NCBI GenBank assembly: GCA_015485945.1
Contig: WFSM01000063.1
Coordinates: 1-35,700, forward strand
DNA from: Candidatus Bipolaricaulota bacterium
GTDB lineage: Bacteria; Bipolaricaulota; Bipolaricaulia; UBA7950; UBA9294
Direction of reading: 5' to 3'
DNA length: 35,700 bases
Both the position numbers and the translations under genes were made by a program. Positions 1 through 8,662 of the stretch are shown in pieces. How positions within the stretch are numbered: position 1 is the stretch's first letter; the number at the start of each line of letters is the position of its first letter. The notes under the pieces were generated by a model. It was not told where the DNA came from, ran no database searches, and saw only the letters and a list, made by a program, of their open reading frames with translations.

Positions 1-938
1 GGCCCCATGCCGAGGTGTTCGCGCTGGAAGAAGCAGAAAAAAACGCGCGCGGGGCGACGATCTACGTCACCCTGGAACCGTGCTCTCACTACGGCAAGAC
101 CCCGCCGTGTGCCGATCGGATCATCGAGGCGGGAATATCCCGCGCCGTCGTCGCCTGTCGCGATCCCAATCCGCTCGTAAACGGCCGTGGCATCGAGAGA
201 ATGCGCGCTGCCGGGATCGAGGTGATCGAGGGCGTGCTCGCGGACGAAGCGCGAAAGGCAAACGAGATCTTCATCAAGTTCATCCAGACCAAGATCCCGT
301 TCGTGCTGCTGAAGCTCGCGCTGAGCCTCGATGGGAAGATCGCGACGCGGTCCGGTGATTCCAAGTGGATCACCGGCGAAGAGGCGCGGACCGCGGTCCA
401 TCGCTTGCGACGCCGGTTCGCCGCCGTTCTCGTTGGAGCAACCACCGCGATTAACGATGACCCGCTCCTCACCGTGCGTCACGTCGAGGGACCAAACCCG
501 GTTCGGATCATCCTCGACGGCCGCGGGCGTGTTCCCGACGATGCGCGTATGTTTAACGAAGACGGCCGCACAATTGTTGTCACCACGACGATGCCGGTGG
601 AGAAGGAGACGAAGCTTCAATCTCGTGGGGTTGAAGTGTGGCGCCTTCCCAATGACAAAGACCAAGTTGATCTGCAGGAACTCCTCGTCCGGCTGGGTCA
701 GGAGAATATCGACTCACTCCTGATTGAAGGCGGCGGCGAGACGGCAGCTGCGTTCCTTACCGCCGGTTTTGTCGACAAAGTCGCGTTGTTCATCGCTCCG
801 CTCATCATCGGCGGCCGCGATTCCGTTCCTGCAGTCGGCGGTGCCGGAGCAGCTCGCATTGCCGATGCCATCAGGCTCAGAGATACGGAGGTTATGAAGA
901 TTGGTGAAGATTTTCTTGTGATCGGCTATCTCGTCTGA
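1..938 (+). CDS. ribD: Bifunctional riboflavin biosynthesis protein RibD (5'-truncated by window edge)
   Basis: RibD deaminates 2,5-diamino-6-ribosylamino-pyrimidinone 5'-phosphate and then reduces the ribosyl side chain, two steps of riboflavin synthesis in the cytosol. The reading frame is open to the window edge and reads PHAEVFALEEA before the first start codon in the ORF track (a GTG at 15 that is an internal valine), so the true start lies outside the window. The zinc deaminase motif is complete: HAE followed by PCSHYGKTPPC. The reductase half follows, with SLDGKIAT, IILDGRGRVP and the LLIEGGGE NADPH-binding stretch near the C-terminus. About the first 50 residues of a typical 360-residue RibD are missing. 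No other riboflavin gene is visible; purB follows after about 105 nt. Identification is firm. Confidence 0.95.
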   Translation, partial: PHAEVFALEEAEKNARGATIYVTLEPCSHYGKTPPCADRIIEAGISRAVVACRDPNPLVNGRGIERMRAAGIEVIEGVLADEARKANEIFIKFIQTKIPFVLLKLALSLDGKIATRSGDSKWITGEEARTAVHRLRRRFAAVLVGATTAINDDPLLTVRHVEGPNPVRIILDGRGRVPDDARMFNEDGRTIVVTTTMPVEKETKLQSRGVEVWRLPNDKDQVDLQELLVRLGQENIDSLLIEGGGETAAAFLTAGFVDKVALFIAPLIIGGRDSVPAVGGAGAARIADAIRLRDTEVMKIGEDFLVIGYLV

Positions 939-1043
939 CAAGCGTGCGGGAGTGAATTGTCGGCTGTGTCTGGTATGCCGGGTGTGGTGATGGCATAATG
1001 GTGTCACAATATACGGCGGGAACCGGAGGTCGGTGGGAGCAGG

Positions 1044-2336
1044 ATGATCGAACGATATAGCCTGTCGCCAATGCGGGAATTATGGACACTGGAGGCCCAG
1101 TATGCGCGCTGGCTTGAGGTGGAGCTGGCTGCGCTTGCCGCGATGGAGCCCCTTGGCGAGGTTCCCACCGGGACGTACGCTGCGGTGCAAAGTAAACTCC
1201 ATGTTGATTCCGCTCGGATCGCCCAAATCGAAGTAGAAATTCACCACGATCTGCTCGCGTTCATCCGGTCGCTGGAAGAACAGGCGGGGGCGCCGGGACG
1301 GTTCATCCACCAGGGCCTCACTTCATCCGATATCAAGGACACAGCCCTCTCCTTGCAGATGCGTGATGGACTCGACATCCTTCTCCGGGAAGCGGATGGG
1401 CTGAGGAAACTGCTGCTTACAAAGGCGGTGGAGTATCAGGACTTGGTGATCGTCGGACGGACGCACGGAATGCATGCCGAGCCGACGACGCTGGGGCTGA
1501 AGTTCGGCAACTGGGCGGCGGAGATCGCGCGCGATATTGCGCGTCTGAAGCAGGCGAAAGCGACGATCAGCGTGGGGAAACTCTCCGGCCCGGTCGGGAC
1601 TTACTCCCAGATTTCACCAGCGGTGGAGAAACTCGCATTGGAGAAACTTGGACTGCGGCCGGCTCTGATCGCCACCCAAGTTCTTCAACGCGACCGCCAC
1701 GCCGAGGTCCTGGCTGCAATCGCGATTACTGGAGCGACACTGGAGAAAATCGCCCTCGAGATCCGCCATCTGTCCCGCACCGAGATCGGTGAAGTGGAGG
1801 AGCCACAGCCGGAGGGATCGTCGTCGATGCCGCACAAGCGCAATCCGATCACCGCGGAGCGGATCTGCGGCTTAGCGCGCATCCTGCGGAGCAACTTGCA
1901 GGCAGGGTTGGAGAACATCGCCCTGTGGCACGAGCGTGACATGTCGCATTCGTCGGTGGAGCGAGTAGTGATCCCTGATTCGTTTCTCCTTCTTCACTAC
2001 ATGCTTGTAAAGATTAGCGCGATTGTATCCGGACTCGTGATCCACGCCGACCGGATTGCGGAGAATCTTGGTCTTACCCACGGAGCGATTTATTCGCAGG
2101 CAGCGCTGATCGAGCTTGTGAAGCACGGGATGCCGCGGAGTGAGGCACACGCAGCGGTAAAGCAGGCGGCGGAACGGGCGATTGCGGACGGAGGCGACTT
2201 TTTCGTCGCGCTGCAGGAAAATCCGGCCATCGCTTCGTACCTGGAACGGGCCGCGCTTGACATCGACACCCTGTTATCCCATGTGCGCGCGATGAGCGCA
2301 GAGATCATCGCCAGGCTGATGAAGGAGTGGGGATAG
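1044..2336 (+). CDS. purB: Adenylosuccinate lyase
   Basis: PurB cleaves SAICAR to AICAR and adenylosuccinate to AMP, both releasing fumarate, in cytosolic purine synthesis. The 430-residue protein matches the usual bacterial length. The fumarase/aspartase superfamily signature SSSMPHKRNPI lies at residues 259-269 (flexible catalytic loop with the serine base), and GRTHGMHAEP supplies the conserved catalytic histidine region near residue 140. The ATG at 1044 is preceded by a GGAGG-type element about 15 nt upstream and GGGAGCAGG immediately before it. A CATAAT at 994-999 in the 105-nt gap after ribD could be a -10 box, but its -35 is poor. plsY starts 1 nt after the purB stop, so the two are probably co-transcribed. 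Confidence 0.96.
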   Translation: MIERYSLSPMRELWTLEAQYARWLEVELAALAAMEPLGEVPTGTYAAVQSKLHVDSARIAQIEVEIHHDLLAFIRSLEEQAGAPGRFIHQGLTSSDIKDTALSLQMRDGLDILLREADGLRKLLLTKAVEYQDLVIVGRTHGMHAEPTTLGLKFGNWAAEIARDIARLKQAKATISVGKLSGPVGTYSQISPAVEKLALEKLGLRPALIATQVLQRDRHAEVLAAIAITGATLEKIALEIRHLSRTEIGEVEEPQPEGSSSMPHKRNPITAERICGLARILRSNLQAGLENIALWHERDMSHSSVERVVIPDSFLLLHYMLVKISAIVSGLVIHADRIAENLGLTHGAIYSQAALIELVKHGMPRSEAHAAVKQAAERAIADGGDFFVALQENPAIASYLERAALDIDTLLSHVRAMSAEIIARLMKEWG

Positions 2337-2337
2337 A

Positions 2338-2979
2338 ATGGGATTGATCGGGCTTATCGTGATCGCCTATCTGCTCGGGGCAATCCCGACCGCACTCATC
2401 GCGGGCAAGCTCCTCAAGGGGATCGACATTCGCACCGTGGGAAGCGGGAACGTGGGGGCGACGAACACGTGGCGCGCCCTTGGGTGGAAGGCGGGAGTGG
2501 GAGTGCTGGCGATCGATCTCGGGAAGGGGCTAATTGCGGCGGCGCTCGTCCCGCAAATCCCATTGGGGCCGCTCCCAGTTGATATGCAGGACGTCGCGAT
2601 TCTGTGTGGACTGGCGGCGGTGCTCGGGCATGTCTTTCCTGTCTACATCGGGTTTCGTGGCGGCAAAGGCGTGGCTACCACCACCGGGATGCTCATTGCC
2701 GTTGCGCCGCTTCCGCTCGGAATCGCAGCCGGGATATTCGGCCTGACATTTGTCCTTACCGGACGGGTATCAATCGGCTCGCTGCTGGGAGCAACGAGTG
2801 TCCCAATTGCGGTGTGGCTCCTCGGCCGCTACGGGATCGCCACGTACCCGGTCCTTCTCCTCGGGCTCACTTCGGCGTTGGCGGCGTTTATCGTGTTTAA
2901 TCACCGCGCAAACATTGTTCGGTTGGTGCGGGGCAAAGAACATCCGATCATTCGCCCGTTGTTTGGGCGGCGACGGTAA
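2338..2979 (+). CDS. plsY: Acyl-phosphate:glycerol-3-phosphate acyltransferase PlsY
   Basis: PlsY transfers an acyl group from acyl-phosphate to glycerol 3-phosphate, the first committed step of membrane phospholipid synthesis, and is an integral inner-membrane protein. The 213-residue sequence has alternating hydrophobic segments from residue 1 onward and the family motifs: GSGNVGATNTWRALG (about residues 36-50), GFRGGKGVATTTG (about 105-117) and FNHRANIVRLVRGKE near the C-terminus. It begins with ATG one base after the purB stop codon, indicating translational coupling; the GGAGTGGGG inside the purB end is the likely ribosome-binding site. It has no partner PlsX in view. Length and motifs are typical. 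Confidence 0.95.
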   Translation: MGLIGLIVIAYLLGAIPTALIAGKLLKGIDIRTVGSGNVGATNTWRALGWKAGVGVLAIDLGKGLIAAALVPQIPLGPLPVDMQDVAILCGLAAVLGHVFPVYIGFRGGKGVATTTGMLIAVAPLPLGIAAGIFGLTFVLTGRVSIGSLLGATSVPIAVWLLGRYGIATYPVLLLGLTSALAAFIVFNHRANIVRLVRGKEHPIIRPLFGRRR

Positions 2980-3004
2980 CGTATATTTCAGTTGTAATCG
3001 GGAT

Positions 3005-3033
3005 TTGACCGAGAGCACATCCGGTGCTACAAT
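3005..3033 (+). promoter_or_regulatory. Sigma70-type promoter for ftsH
   Basis: TTGACC at 3005-3010 and TACAAT at 3028-3033 are separated by exactly 17 nt. The predicted start of transcription, near 3040, leaves a leader of only about 10 nt that just holds a GAGG ribosome-binding site before the ftsH ATG at 3051. The plsY stop lies 25 nt upstream. Inferred from sequence only. Confidence 0.65.
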
Positions 3034-3050
3034 TCCAATGAGGTAATATT

Positions 3051-4883
3051 ATGGAAAAAGATCCGCTTAGAGAACTACGCAATCGTAATTTACGCAATAT
3101 TGCGGTGATCACGGTAATCGTGATCCTGGGACTGATACTGCTTCAGTCCTGGTTCGGAGGGAATAAGCCGCAGAATGAGGTCGATTATACGACGTTCCTC
3201 ACGTTCGTGAAGAGTAGTCAGATCGCCTCGATCGTGATCAAGGACAACCGCGGCACGGCAAAGACCGTCGACGGTGGAACCGTTGTGGTTGAGTTACCGA
3301 GCAACCCGATCCTGTACGAGCCGTTGCTCGTTGACCACAACGTGAAAATTCAGTTCAAACCGCCGTCGCAGAATGGCCTGTTGTGGTCGATCCTCATCTC
3401 ACTGCTGCCGATTATTCTGTTGATCGGGGTATGGATGTACATCATGCGCCGCACGCAGAGCGGTGGAGCGCTCAGCTTCGGGCAGTCAAAGGCGAAGCTG
3501 GTTCAGCCGTACGCCACCCAGGTGACGTTTGCCGATGTTGCCGGCATCGATGAGGTGAAGGAAGAGGTTGAGGAAGTCGTCGAGTACTTAAAAGACCCAA
3601 AGCGGTTCGCTCGCCTGGGGGCGGAGATTCCGAAGGGAATCCTCCTCGTCGGCGCGCCGGGCACGGGGAAGACGTTGCTCGCCAAAGCGATCGCCGGTGA
3701 GGCTCATGTCCCGTTCTTCTCGATCAGCGGCTCGGACTTCGTGGAGATGTTCGTCGGGGTGGGAGCGGCACGGGTGCGCGACATGTTTGCCAAGGCAAAG
3801 GCATCGGCGCCGTGCATCATCTTTATCGACGAGATCGATGCCGTTGGCCGTAAGCGTGGCGCTGGGCTCGGCGGCGGCCACGACGAGCGCGAGCAGACGT
3901 TGAACCAGCTTCTCGCTGAGATGGACGGATTCCAACCGAACAAGGGGATCATCATCCTCGCCGCCACTAACCGCCCCGACGTGCTCGATCCGGCGCTGTT
4001 GCGGCCGGGACGATTCGACCGGCGGATCACCACCCCGCGTCCTGACTTGAAAGGACGAGCGGAGATCCTCAAACTTCACCTCCGCAACAAGAAGATCGGT
4101 GAGGACGTCGATCCCACGATTCTTGCCCGGCGCACCCCGGGGTTCGTGGGAGCTGACCTGAAGAATTTGTGCAACGAAGCGGCTCTGCTTGCCGCTCGCA
4201 ATGATAAGGCACAGGTCGATATGTCCGACTTCGAGGAGGCGATCGACCGCGTGATTGCCGGGGTAAAGCGCAAGGGGATTGTGCTCACCAAGGAGGTACG
4301 GGAGCACATTGCCTATCACGAGTCCGGCCACGCATTGCTGGGGCGGCTCCTGCCCAAGGCCGATCCCGTGCACCGGATATCGATCATCCCCCGCGGTGAC
4401 GGTTCTCTCGGGTTCACGCTCCAGCTCCCGCTGGAGGACAAGTACGTCGTGTCCGAGGAGGAGCTTGAAGACAAGCTCATCACCCTGTTCGGCGGGCGGG
4501 CGGCGGAGGAGATCGTGTTCCACGAGCTCACCACCGGCGCGTACGACGACCTGAAGAAGGCGACCCAACTCGCCAAGCGAATGGTCGTCGAGTACGGGAT
4601 GAGCGATAAGCTGGGACCGATCAGCCTGGCACGCGAGCACGTGAACGTGTTCCTCGGCGAGGAGATCGTAAAGAGCGACGAGCACTCGGAGGAGCTTTCC
4701 GCCCTCGTCGATTCCGAGATCCGCGGGCTTATCACCCGCACCTACGGCCGGGCGAAGCAACTGCTCGCTGAGCACCGCTCCGTCCTCGACCGATTAGCGC
4801 ACGCCCTGCTGGATAAGGAGGTCCTCGCCGGCACGGAGCTCGACGACCTGTTCTCGTCCTTGGTCCCGTCGCCGGCTGCGTAA
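3051..4883 (+). CDS. ftsH: ATP-dependent zinc metalloprotease FtsH
   Basis: FtsH is a hexameric membrane-anchored AAA+ protease that degrades misfolded membrane proteins and regulatory proteins. The 610 residues show the full layout: a transmembrane helix at about 17-37, a periplasmic/extracytoplasmic FtsH domain, a second helix at about 108-127, the AAA module with Walker A GAPGTGKT at 201-208, Walker B IIFIDEID, the second region of homology ending LLRPGRFDR, and the zinc site HESGH at 423-427, with the downstream TGAYDDL acid as third ligand. The ATG at 3051 follows a short TGAGG site and its own promoter. The stop codon overlaps the dxr start (TAATG), so the pair is one transcription unit. 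Confidence 0.97.
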   Translation: MEKDPLRELRNRNLRNIAVITVIVILGLILLQSWFGGNKPQNEVDYTTFLTFVKSSQIASIVIKDNRGTAKTVDGGTVVVELPSNPILYEPLLVDHNVKIQFKPPSQNGLLWSILISLLPIILLIGVWMYIMRRTQSGGALSFGQSKAKLVQPYATQVTFADVAGIDEVKEEVEEVVEYLKDPKRFARLGAEIPKGILLVGAPGTGKTLLAKAIAGEAHVPFFSISGSDFVEMFVGVGAARVRDMFAKAKASAPCIIFIDEIDAVGRKRGAGLGGGHDEREQTLNQLLAEMDGFQPNKGIIILAATNRPDVLDPALLRPGRFDRRITTPRPDLKGRAEILKLHLRNKKIGEDVDPTILARRTPGFVGADLKNLCNEAALLAARNDKAQVDMSDFEEAIDRVIAGVKRKGIVLTKEVREHIAYHESGHALLGRLLPKADPVHRISIIPRGDGSLGFTLQLPLEDKYVVSEEELEDKLITLFGGRAAEEIVFHELTTGAYDDLKKATQLAKRMVVEYGMSDKLGPISLAREHVNVFLGEEIVKSDEHSEELSALVDSEIRGLITRTYGRAKQLLAEHRSVLDRLAHALLDKEVLAGTELDDLFSSLVPSPAA

Positions 4884-6034
4884 TGCGCCGCGTTATCATT
4901 CTCGGGTCGACCGGCTCGATCGGCACACAGACGATTGACGTAATCACCCGCCTTAACCGCATTGGATACGACTTTGAAATTGTCGGGCTCGGAGCTGGCC
5001 ACAACATCGAGCGACTCAGTCAGCAGGTTGCCGCCGTCCGTCCGCGTGTGGTGTGTGTCGCCGAGGAATCCGGCCGTGACGAGCTTGCACGCCGGTTTCC
5101 CGACCTCGAGATCGTGGTCGGAGAGGACGGGCTGCTTGTGCTTGTCCGCACGGACGACGTCGATATCGTGGTGAACGCCCTCGTCGGTGCAATTGGGCTT
5201 CCTCCCACTCTGGTGGCGCTCGAACAGGGACGCACTGTTGCCCTTGCCAACAAGGAGAGCCTTGTGGTGGGGGGAGAACTGGTCAAAACCGTGCTCGCCG
5301 ACCATGGTGGGACGATTGTCCCGATTGACTCCGAACACAGCGCGCTCCTGCAAGCACTGTCCGCCGGGAAACGGGAGGAGGTGCGCCGGCTGGTCATCAC
5401 CGCATCGGGCGGCCCATTCCTCCGCACCCCGCTCGTGGAGCTCGATCGGGTGCGCCCCGAAGACGCGCTTCATCATCCCAACTGGAACATGGGGACGCGG
5501 ATCACGATCGACTCGGCAACGATGGTGAACAAGGCGTTCGAAGTGATCGAGGCCCATTACCTGTTTGGGATTCCGTACGATCACATCGAGCCGGTCATTC
5601 ACCCGGCGTCGGTGGTACACTCGTTGGTTGAGTACCGCGATGGATCGGTGATCGCCCAGCTCGCTCCTCCGGACATGCGGATCCCGATTCAGTATGCACT
5701 TGTCTATCCCCACCGGCCGGATACCGAATTGCCGCGACTCGATCTCACCGCGGTGGGACCGCTCACGTTTGCACCGCTCGATCACGCGCGCTATCCCGCG
5801 TTTGACGCCGTCCTGTTCGCAGCGGAACGTGGCGGTACTGCTCCGGCAGTGGCCAACGCTGCTGATGAGGTGTTGGTAACGCGGTTCCTCGCAGGCGAGA
5901 TCCCGTTCACTGCGATCGCTCGTGGGATCGCCGCCGCACTTGCAGGGTGGACGGATGACGCTCCGCTCACACTCGCTGCCGTCCGCGCCGCCGATCGCTG
6001 GGCACGCACGGTTGCCCGCAAATACACGCCTTGA
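4883..6034 (+). CDS. dxr: 1-deoxy-D-xylulose 5-phosphate reductoisomerase
   Basis: Dxr (IspC) converts DXP to 2-C-methyl-D-erythritol 4-phosphate with NADPH, the first committed step of the MEP isoprenoid pathway. The 383-residue protein has the N-terminal NADPH fold with LGSTGSIGTQTIDVI, the ANKESLV loop, ASGGPF and the metal/substrate-binding stretch NWNMGTRITIDSATMVNKAFE followed by HPASVVHSLVEY. Its ATG overlaps the ftsH stop by one base, so expression is coupled to ftsH. It shows that isoprenoids are made by the MEP and not the mevalonate route. In many bacteria dxr sits next to cdsA and rseP; linkage to ftsH is less usual but not unique. Confidence 0.96.
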   Translation: MRRVIILGSTGSIGTQTIDVITRLNRIGYDFEIVGLGAGHNIERLSQQVAAVRPRVVCVAEESGRDELARRFPDLEIVVGEDGLLVLVRTDDVDIVVNALVGAIGLPPTLVALEQGRTVALANKESLVVGGELVKTVLADHGGTIVPIDSEHSALLQALSAGKREEVRRLVITASGGPFLRTPLVELDRVRPEDALHHPNWNMGTRITIDSATMVNKAFEVIEAHYLFGIPYDHIEPVIHPASVVHSLVEYRDGSVIAQLAPPDMRIPIQYALVYPHRPDTELPRLDLTAVGPLTFAPLDHARYPAFDAVLFAAERGGTAPAVANAADEVLVTRFLAGEIPFTAIARGIAAALAGWTDDAPLTLAAVRAADRWARTVARKYTP

Positions 6035-6060
6035 TCTGGGCACGGCGCCCGGGGAGCCAA

Positions 6061-6090
6061 TTGACGGCAGCCCGGGCGGGATGTTAGTCT
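6061..6090 (+). promoter_or_regulatory. Possible promoter for the NIF3-like gene
   Basis: TTGACG at 6061-6066 and TAGTCT at 6085-6090 are separated by 18 nt in the 129-nt gap between dxr and the NIF3-like gene. The -35 lies in the loop between two GCCCGGG arms, which could form a 7-bp hairpin just after dxr. Match quality is moderate. Confidence 0.4.
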
Positions 6091-6163
6091 ACATAACGAA
6101 CACACGGCGGCGGTACGGGCGGGCTCGTGTCGCCTGGACTAACAACTGGTTACAAGGAGAGGC

Positions 6164-6985
6164 ATGGATACACACAGGATTATGCAACTCGCGCTCGAAC
6201 TGGCCGGGCTGGATGAGATCCCTGCGGACAGCGCGATCTACCAGCCGGGGGAGGACATCGAACGGGTCATCATTGGGATTGACATCGATACCACCGAGCT
6301 TATCCTCGCCGAGGAGGAGGGGTACGACCTTGCGATCTCGCACCATCCGATGGGGGGCGAGGCGTTCATCAACTTTCATCGCGTGTTGGCACGCCATATC
6401 GACCTGCTGGTAACCGCAGGTGTACCACGTGATGCGGCGAAACAGGCGGTCCTCCCGATGATGGAAGAACAACGGATCGCACACGCAATGCGCAATTACG
6501 ACCGCGCCCCGTCGATCGCTCGGCTGATCGACATGCCATACATGAACATCCACACCCCACTCGATGAGATCGGACGACGGCGGATGGCGGACGCGTGCGC
6601 CGCGCTCGCGCCCACGAACACAGTGGCTGACCTGATCGAACACTTTCGCGCCGTGTTCGGGGAATTCCGCCATGCACTGACGACCATCGAACCGGTGGTG
6701 GGAGCGCCGGAGAACCAACTCGGCCGCATCGCCGTTGCCCACGGCGCCGGCACGAACGGCGGCTATCCGGTGGCAAAAGTGTACTTCACCCACGGAATCG
6801 ACACGGTGATTTACATCCACTGTGCCCCGCGGGACATCGTGCGGCTGCGCCAGGAGTTTCCTGACAAGAACCTTGTTGTCACTGGACACATCGCCAGCGA
6901 CTCGGTGGGAATCAATCCGTTCATCGCTGCGCTTGAGGAGCGAGGAATGGAGGTAACTGCGATCAGCGGGATCGTAGCGCCGTAG
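6164..6985 (+). CDS. NIF3-like (DUF34) dinuclear metal-binding protein
   Basis: This 273-residue protein belongs to the NIF3/DUF34 family (often annotated GTP cyclohydrolase I type 2-like), whose members form toroidal hexamers with a two-metal site; their physiological substrate is unsettled. Metal-ligand motifs visible are IIGIDIDTT (aspartate), ISHHPMGG (paired histidines, about residues 65-66) and near the C-terminus TGHIASDS, where most relatives have GHxxSE, so a glutamate ligand may be replaced by aspartate. The start is supported by AAGGAGAGGC directly before the ATG. The gene ends 6 nt from the convergent hyuB end, with no clear terminator between them. Confidence 0.85.
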   Translation: MDTHRIMQLALELAGLDEIPADSAIYQPGEDIERVIIGIDIDTTELILAEEEGYDLAISHHPMGGEAFINFHRVLARHIDLLVTAGVPRDAAKQAVLPMMEEQRIAHAMRNYDRAPSIARLIDMPYMNIHTPLDEIGRRRMADACAALAPTNTVADLIEHFRAVFGEFRHALTTIEPVVGAPENQLGRIAVAHGAGTNGGYPVAKVYFTHGIDTVIYIHCAPRDIVRLRQEFPDKNLVVTGHIASDSVGINPFIAALEERGMEVTAISGIVAP

Positions 6986-6991
6986 GACAGT

Positions 6992-8662
6992 TCACTCAGC
7001 GGTGCGCGGGTCGAACCGATGGCGCTCGATCGCGTACTGTGCCGATATTCGACCGGCACGGTAATCACGTACGATTTCCGAGTGAGGACGCGCGGTTGGA
7101 TCACCGTACCCGCCTCCACCCGGGGTACGAATACTGATGATCTCTCCCGGTGCAAGAATGAATGACCCCTTGCCCGCCACGCGGCGCTCGCCGCTGGCAG
7201 TGATGATGTAATCCACACCCGATGCCCCGGGGGTGCCGCCGTTGATCCCGTACGGTTGCGTGGCGCGGCGATCGGCAAGCAGCGAGACGCGCGCCTGATG
7301 CCCGATCACACGGATGTCGCGTCTGATACCCAACCCACCCCGGTATCGTCCTGCCCCACCGCTGTCGCCGCGTAGCTCGTAACGTTCCACCCGCAATGGG
7401 TACGCGATCTCCAGTGCCTCGATTGGTGTGTTGAGCGTGTTTGTCATGTGGCACTGAATCCCGTCGACGCCGTCCTTGTCCGGCCGCGCGCCAAACCCAC
7501 CCCCGATCGTTTCGTACACTGTGTACGCCCGTCCGGTGCGGGGATCGATCCCTCCGATGGTGACGTTGTTCATCGTCCCCTGGCACGCGGCGATCGTGCG
7601 GTCGGGTGCGGCACTGGCAAGCGCACCGAGAAGGACATCGACGATCCGCTGCGCCGTTTCCAGGTTACCCCCCACCACCGCCGCCGGCGGGCGGGCGTTA
7701 ACCACCGTACCAGGAGGGGCAGTTATCGCGATCGGCCGGTAACACCCAGCGTTGGGAGGAATATCAGGGGCGATGACGGCGCGGATTGCATAGTACACTG
7801 CTGACGCGGTGACTGCGTACACCGCGTTGATCGGGCCGTCCACCTGAGGATCGCTCCCGGAGAAATCGATCGTCATCATATCACCGACAATGTGGATACT
7901 GACTGCAATACGGACCGGACGATCGCTGACGCCGTCGTTATCCAATTGATCCGCGTATCGGTATATCCCATCGGGCATGACAGCGATCGCTGCCCGCATC
8001 TGACGCTCTGATCGGTCCATGATCGCATCGATCGCGGCAATGAGCACCTCCGCGTCATAGCGCGCGAGCAATTCCAGAAATCGCCGCCGCCCCGTCTCAT
8101 TGGCCGCCCGTTGCGCGCGCAGGTCGCCGCGGCGCTCGTCCGGGGTGCGCACGTTGGCGGTGATAACGCTCATCAGATCGGAATCGAGTTTTCCGCCCCG
8201 CCACAGCTTGATCGGGGGTAGGCGCAGCCCTTCCTGGTAAATCTCGGTGGCGTCCCCGGCCACGCTTCCCGGGCGCATCCCGCCCACGTCCGCGTGGTGA
8301 GCGCGGTTGACGGCAAACGCGACCACCGCGCCGTTGTGGAAGATCGGGGTAAGAAACGTGATGTCGGGGAGGTGAGCACCGCCGGCAAACGGGTCGTTCA
8401 CCACGACTGTGTCTCCGGGTGCGAACTCATGAAACCGGGAGAGGACGGCGCGGACGGAGAACGGCATCGCCCCCAGATGCACCGGGATCGATTCCGCTTG
8501 GGCGATCAACTGACCGGCGCGATCGAATAGGGCAGACGAGCAATCGCGGCGCTCCTTGATGTTGGGGCTGTATCCGGTGCGGATCAAATTGTGGTTCATC
8601 GCCTCGGCGATGCCGGCGAGCGCGTTTTCGATGATCGTCAGGGTCACCGGATCGATGGTCAT
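6992..8662 (-). CDS. hyuB: Hydantoinase B / oxoprolinase family subunit (HyuB)
   Basis: HyuB-family proteins pair with HyuA to open cyclic imide or lactam rings (N-methylhydantoin, hydantoin, 5-oxoproline) with ATP, or act as carboxylase subunits on ketones; the substrate cannot be read from sequence. At 556 residues the length is typical. Family stretches visible include DPVTLTIIENAL at the N-terminus, VVNDPFAGGAHLPDIT, FAVNRAHHADVGG and the glycine-rich C-terminal GSFILAPGEIISIRTPGGGGYGDP. The ORF track start at 8833 is too early: the ATG at 8662 forms an ATGA overlap with the hyuA stop and begins at the conserved N-terminus. It is the last gene of the TauE-ChrA-asparaginase-Hyu cluster. 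Confidence 0.9.
   Translation of the reverse strand: MTIDPVTLTIIENALAGIAEAMNHNLIRTGYSPNIKERRDCSSALFDRAGQLIAQAESIPVHLGAMPFSVRAVLSRFHEFAPGDTVVVNDPFAGGAHLPDITFLTPIFHNGAVVAFAVNRAHHADVGGMRPGSVAGDATEIYQEGLRLPPIKLWRGGKLDSDLMSVITANVRTPDERRGDLRAQRAANETGRRRFLELLARYDAEVLIAAIDAIMDRSERQMRAAIAVMPDGIYRYADQLDNDGVSDRPVRIAVSIHIVGDMMTIDFSGSDPQVDGPINAVYAVTASAVYYAIRAVIAPDIPPNAGCYRPIAITAPPGTVVNARPPAAVVGGNLETAQRIVDVLLGALASAAPDRTIAACQGTMNNVTIGGIDPRTGRAYTVYETIGGGFGARPDKDGVDGIQCHMTNTLNTPIEALEIAYPLRVERYELRGDSGGAGRYRGGLGIRRDIRVIGHQARVSLLADRRATQPYGINGGTPGASGVDYIITASGERRVAGKGSFILAPGEIISIRTPGGGGYGDPTARPHSEIVRDYRAGRISAQYAIERHRFDPRTAE

Noticed and set aside
3588-4775. 395-codon minus-strand ORF opposite ftsH
   Set aside because: Shadow of the ftsH frame in GC-rich DNA; no domain, no ribosome-binding site, and ftsH is certain.
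4742-6043. 433-codon minus-strand ORF opposite dxr
   Set aside because: Low-complexity basic translation typical of antisense to a real gene; dxr motifs are complete on the other strand.
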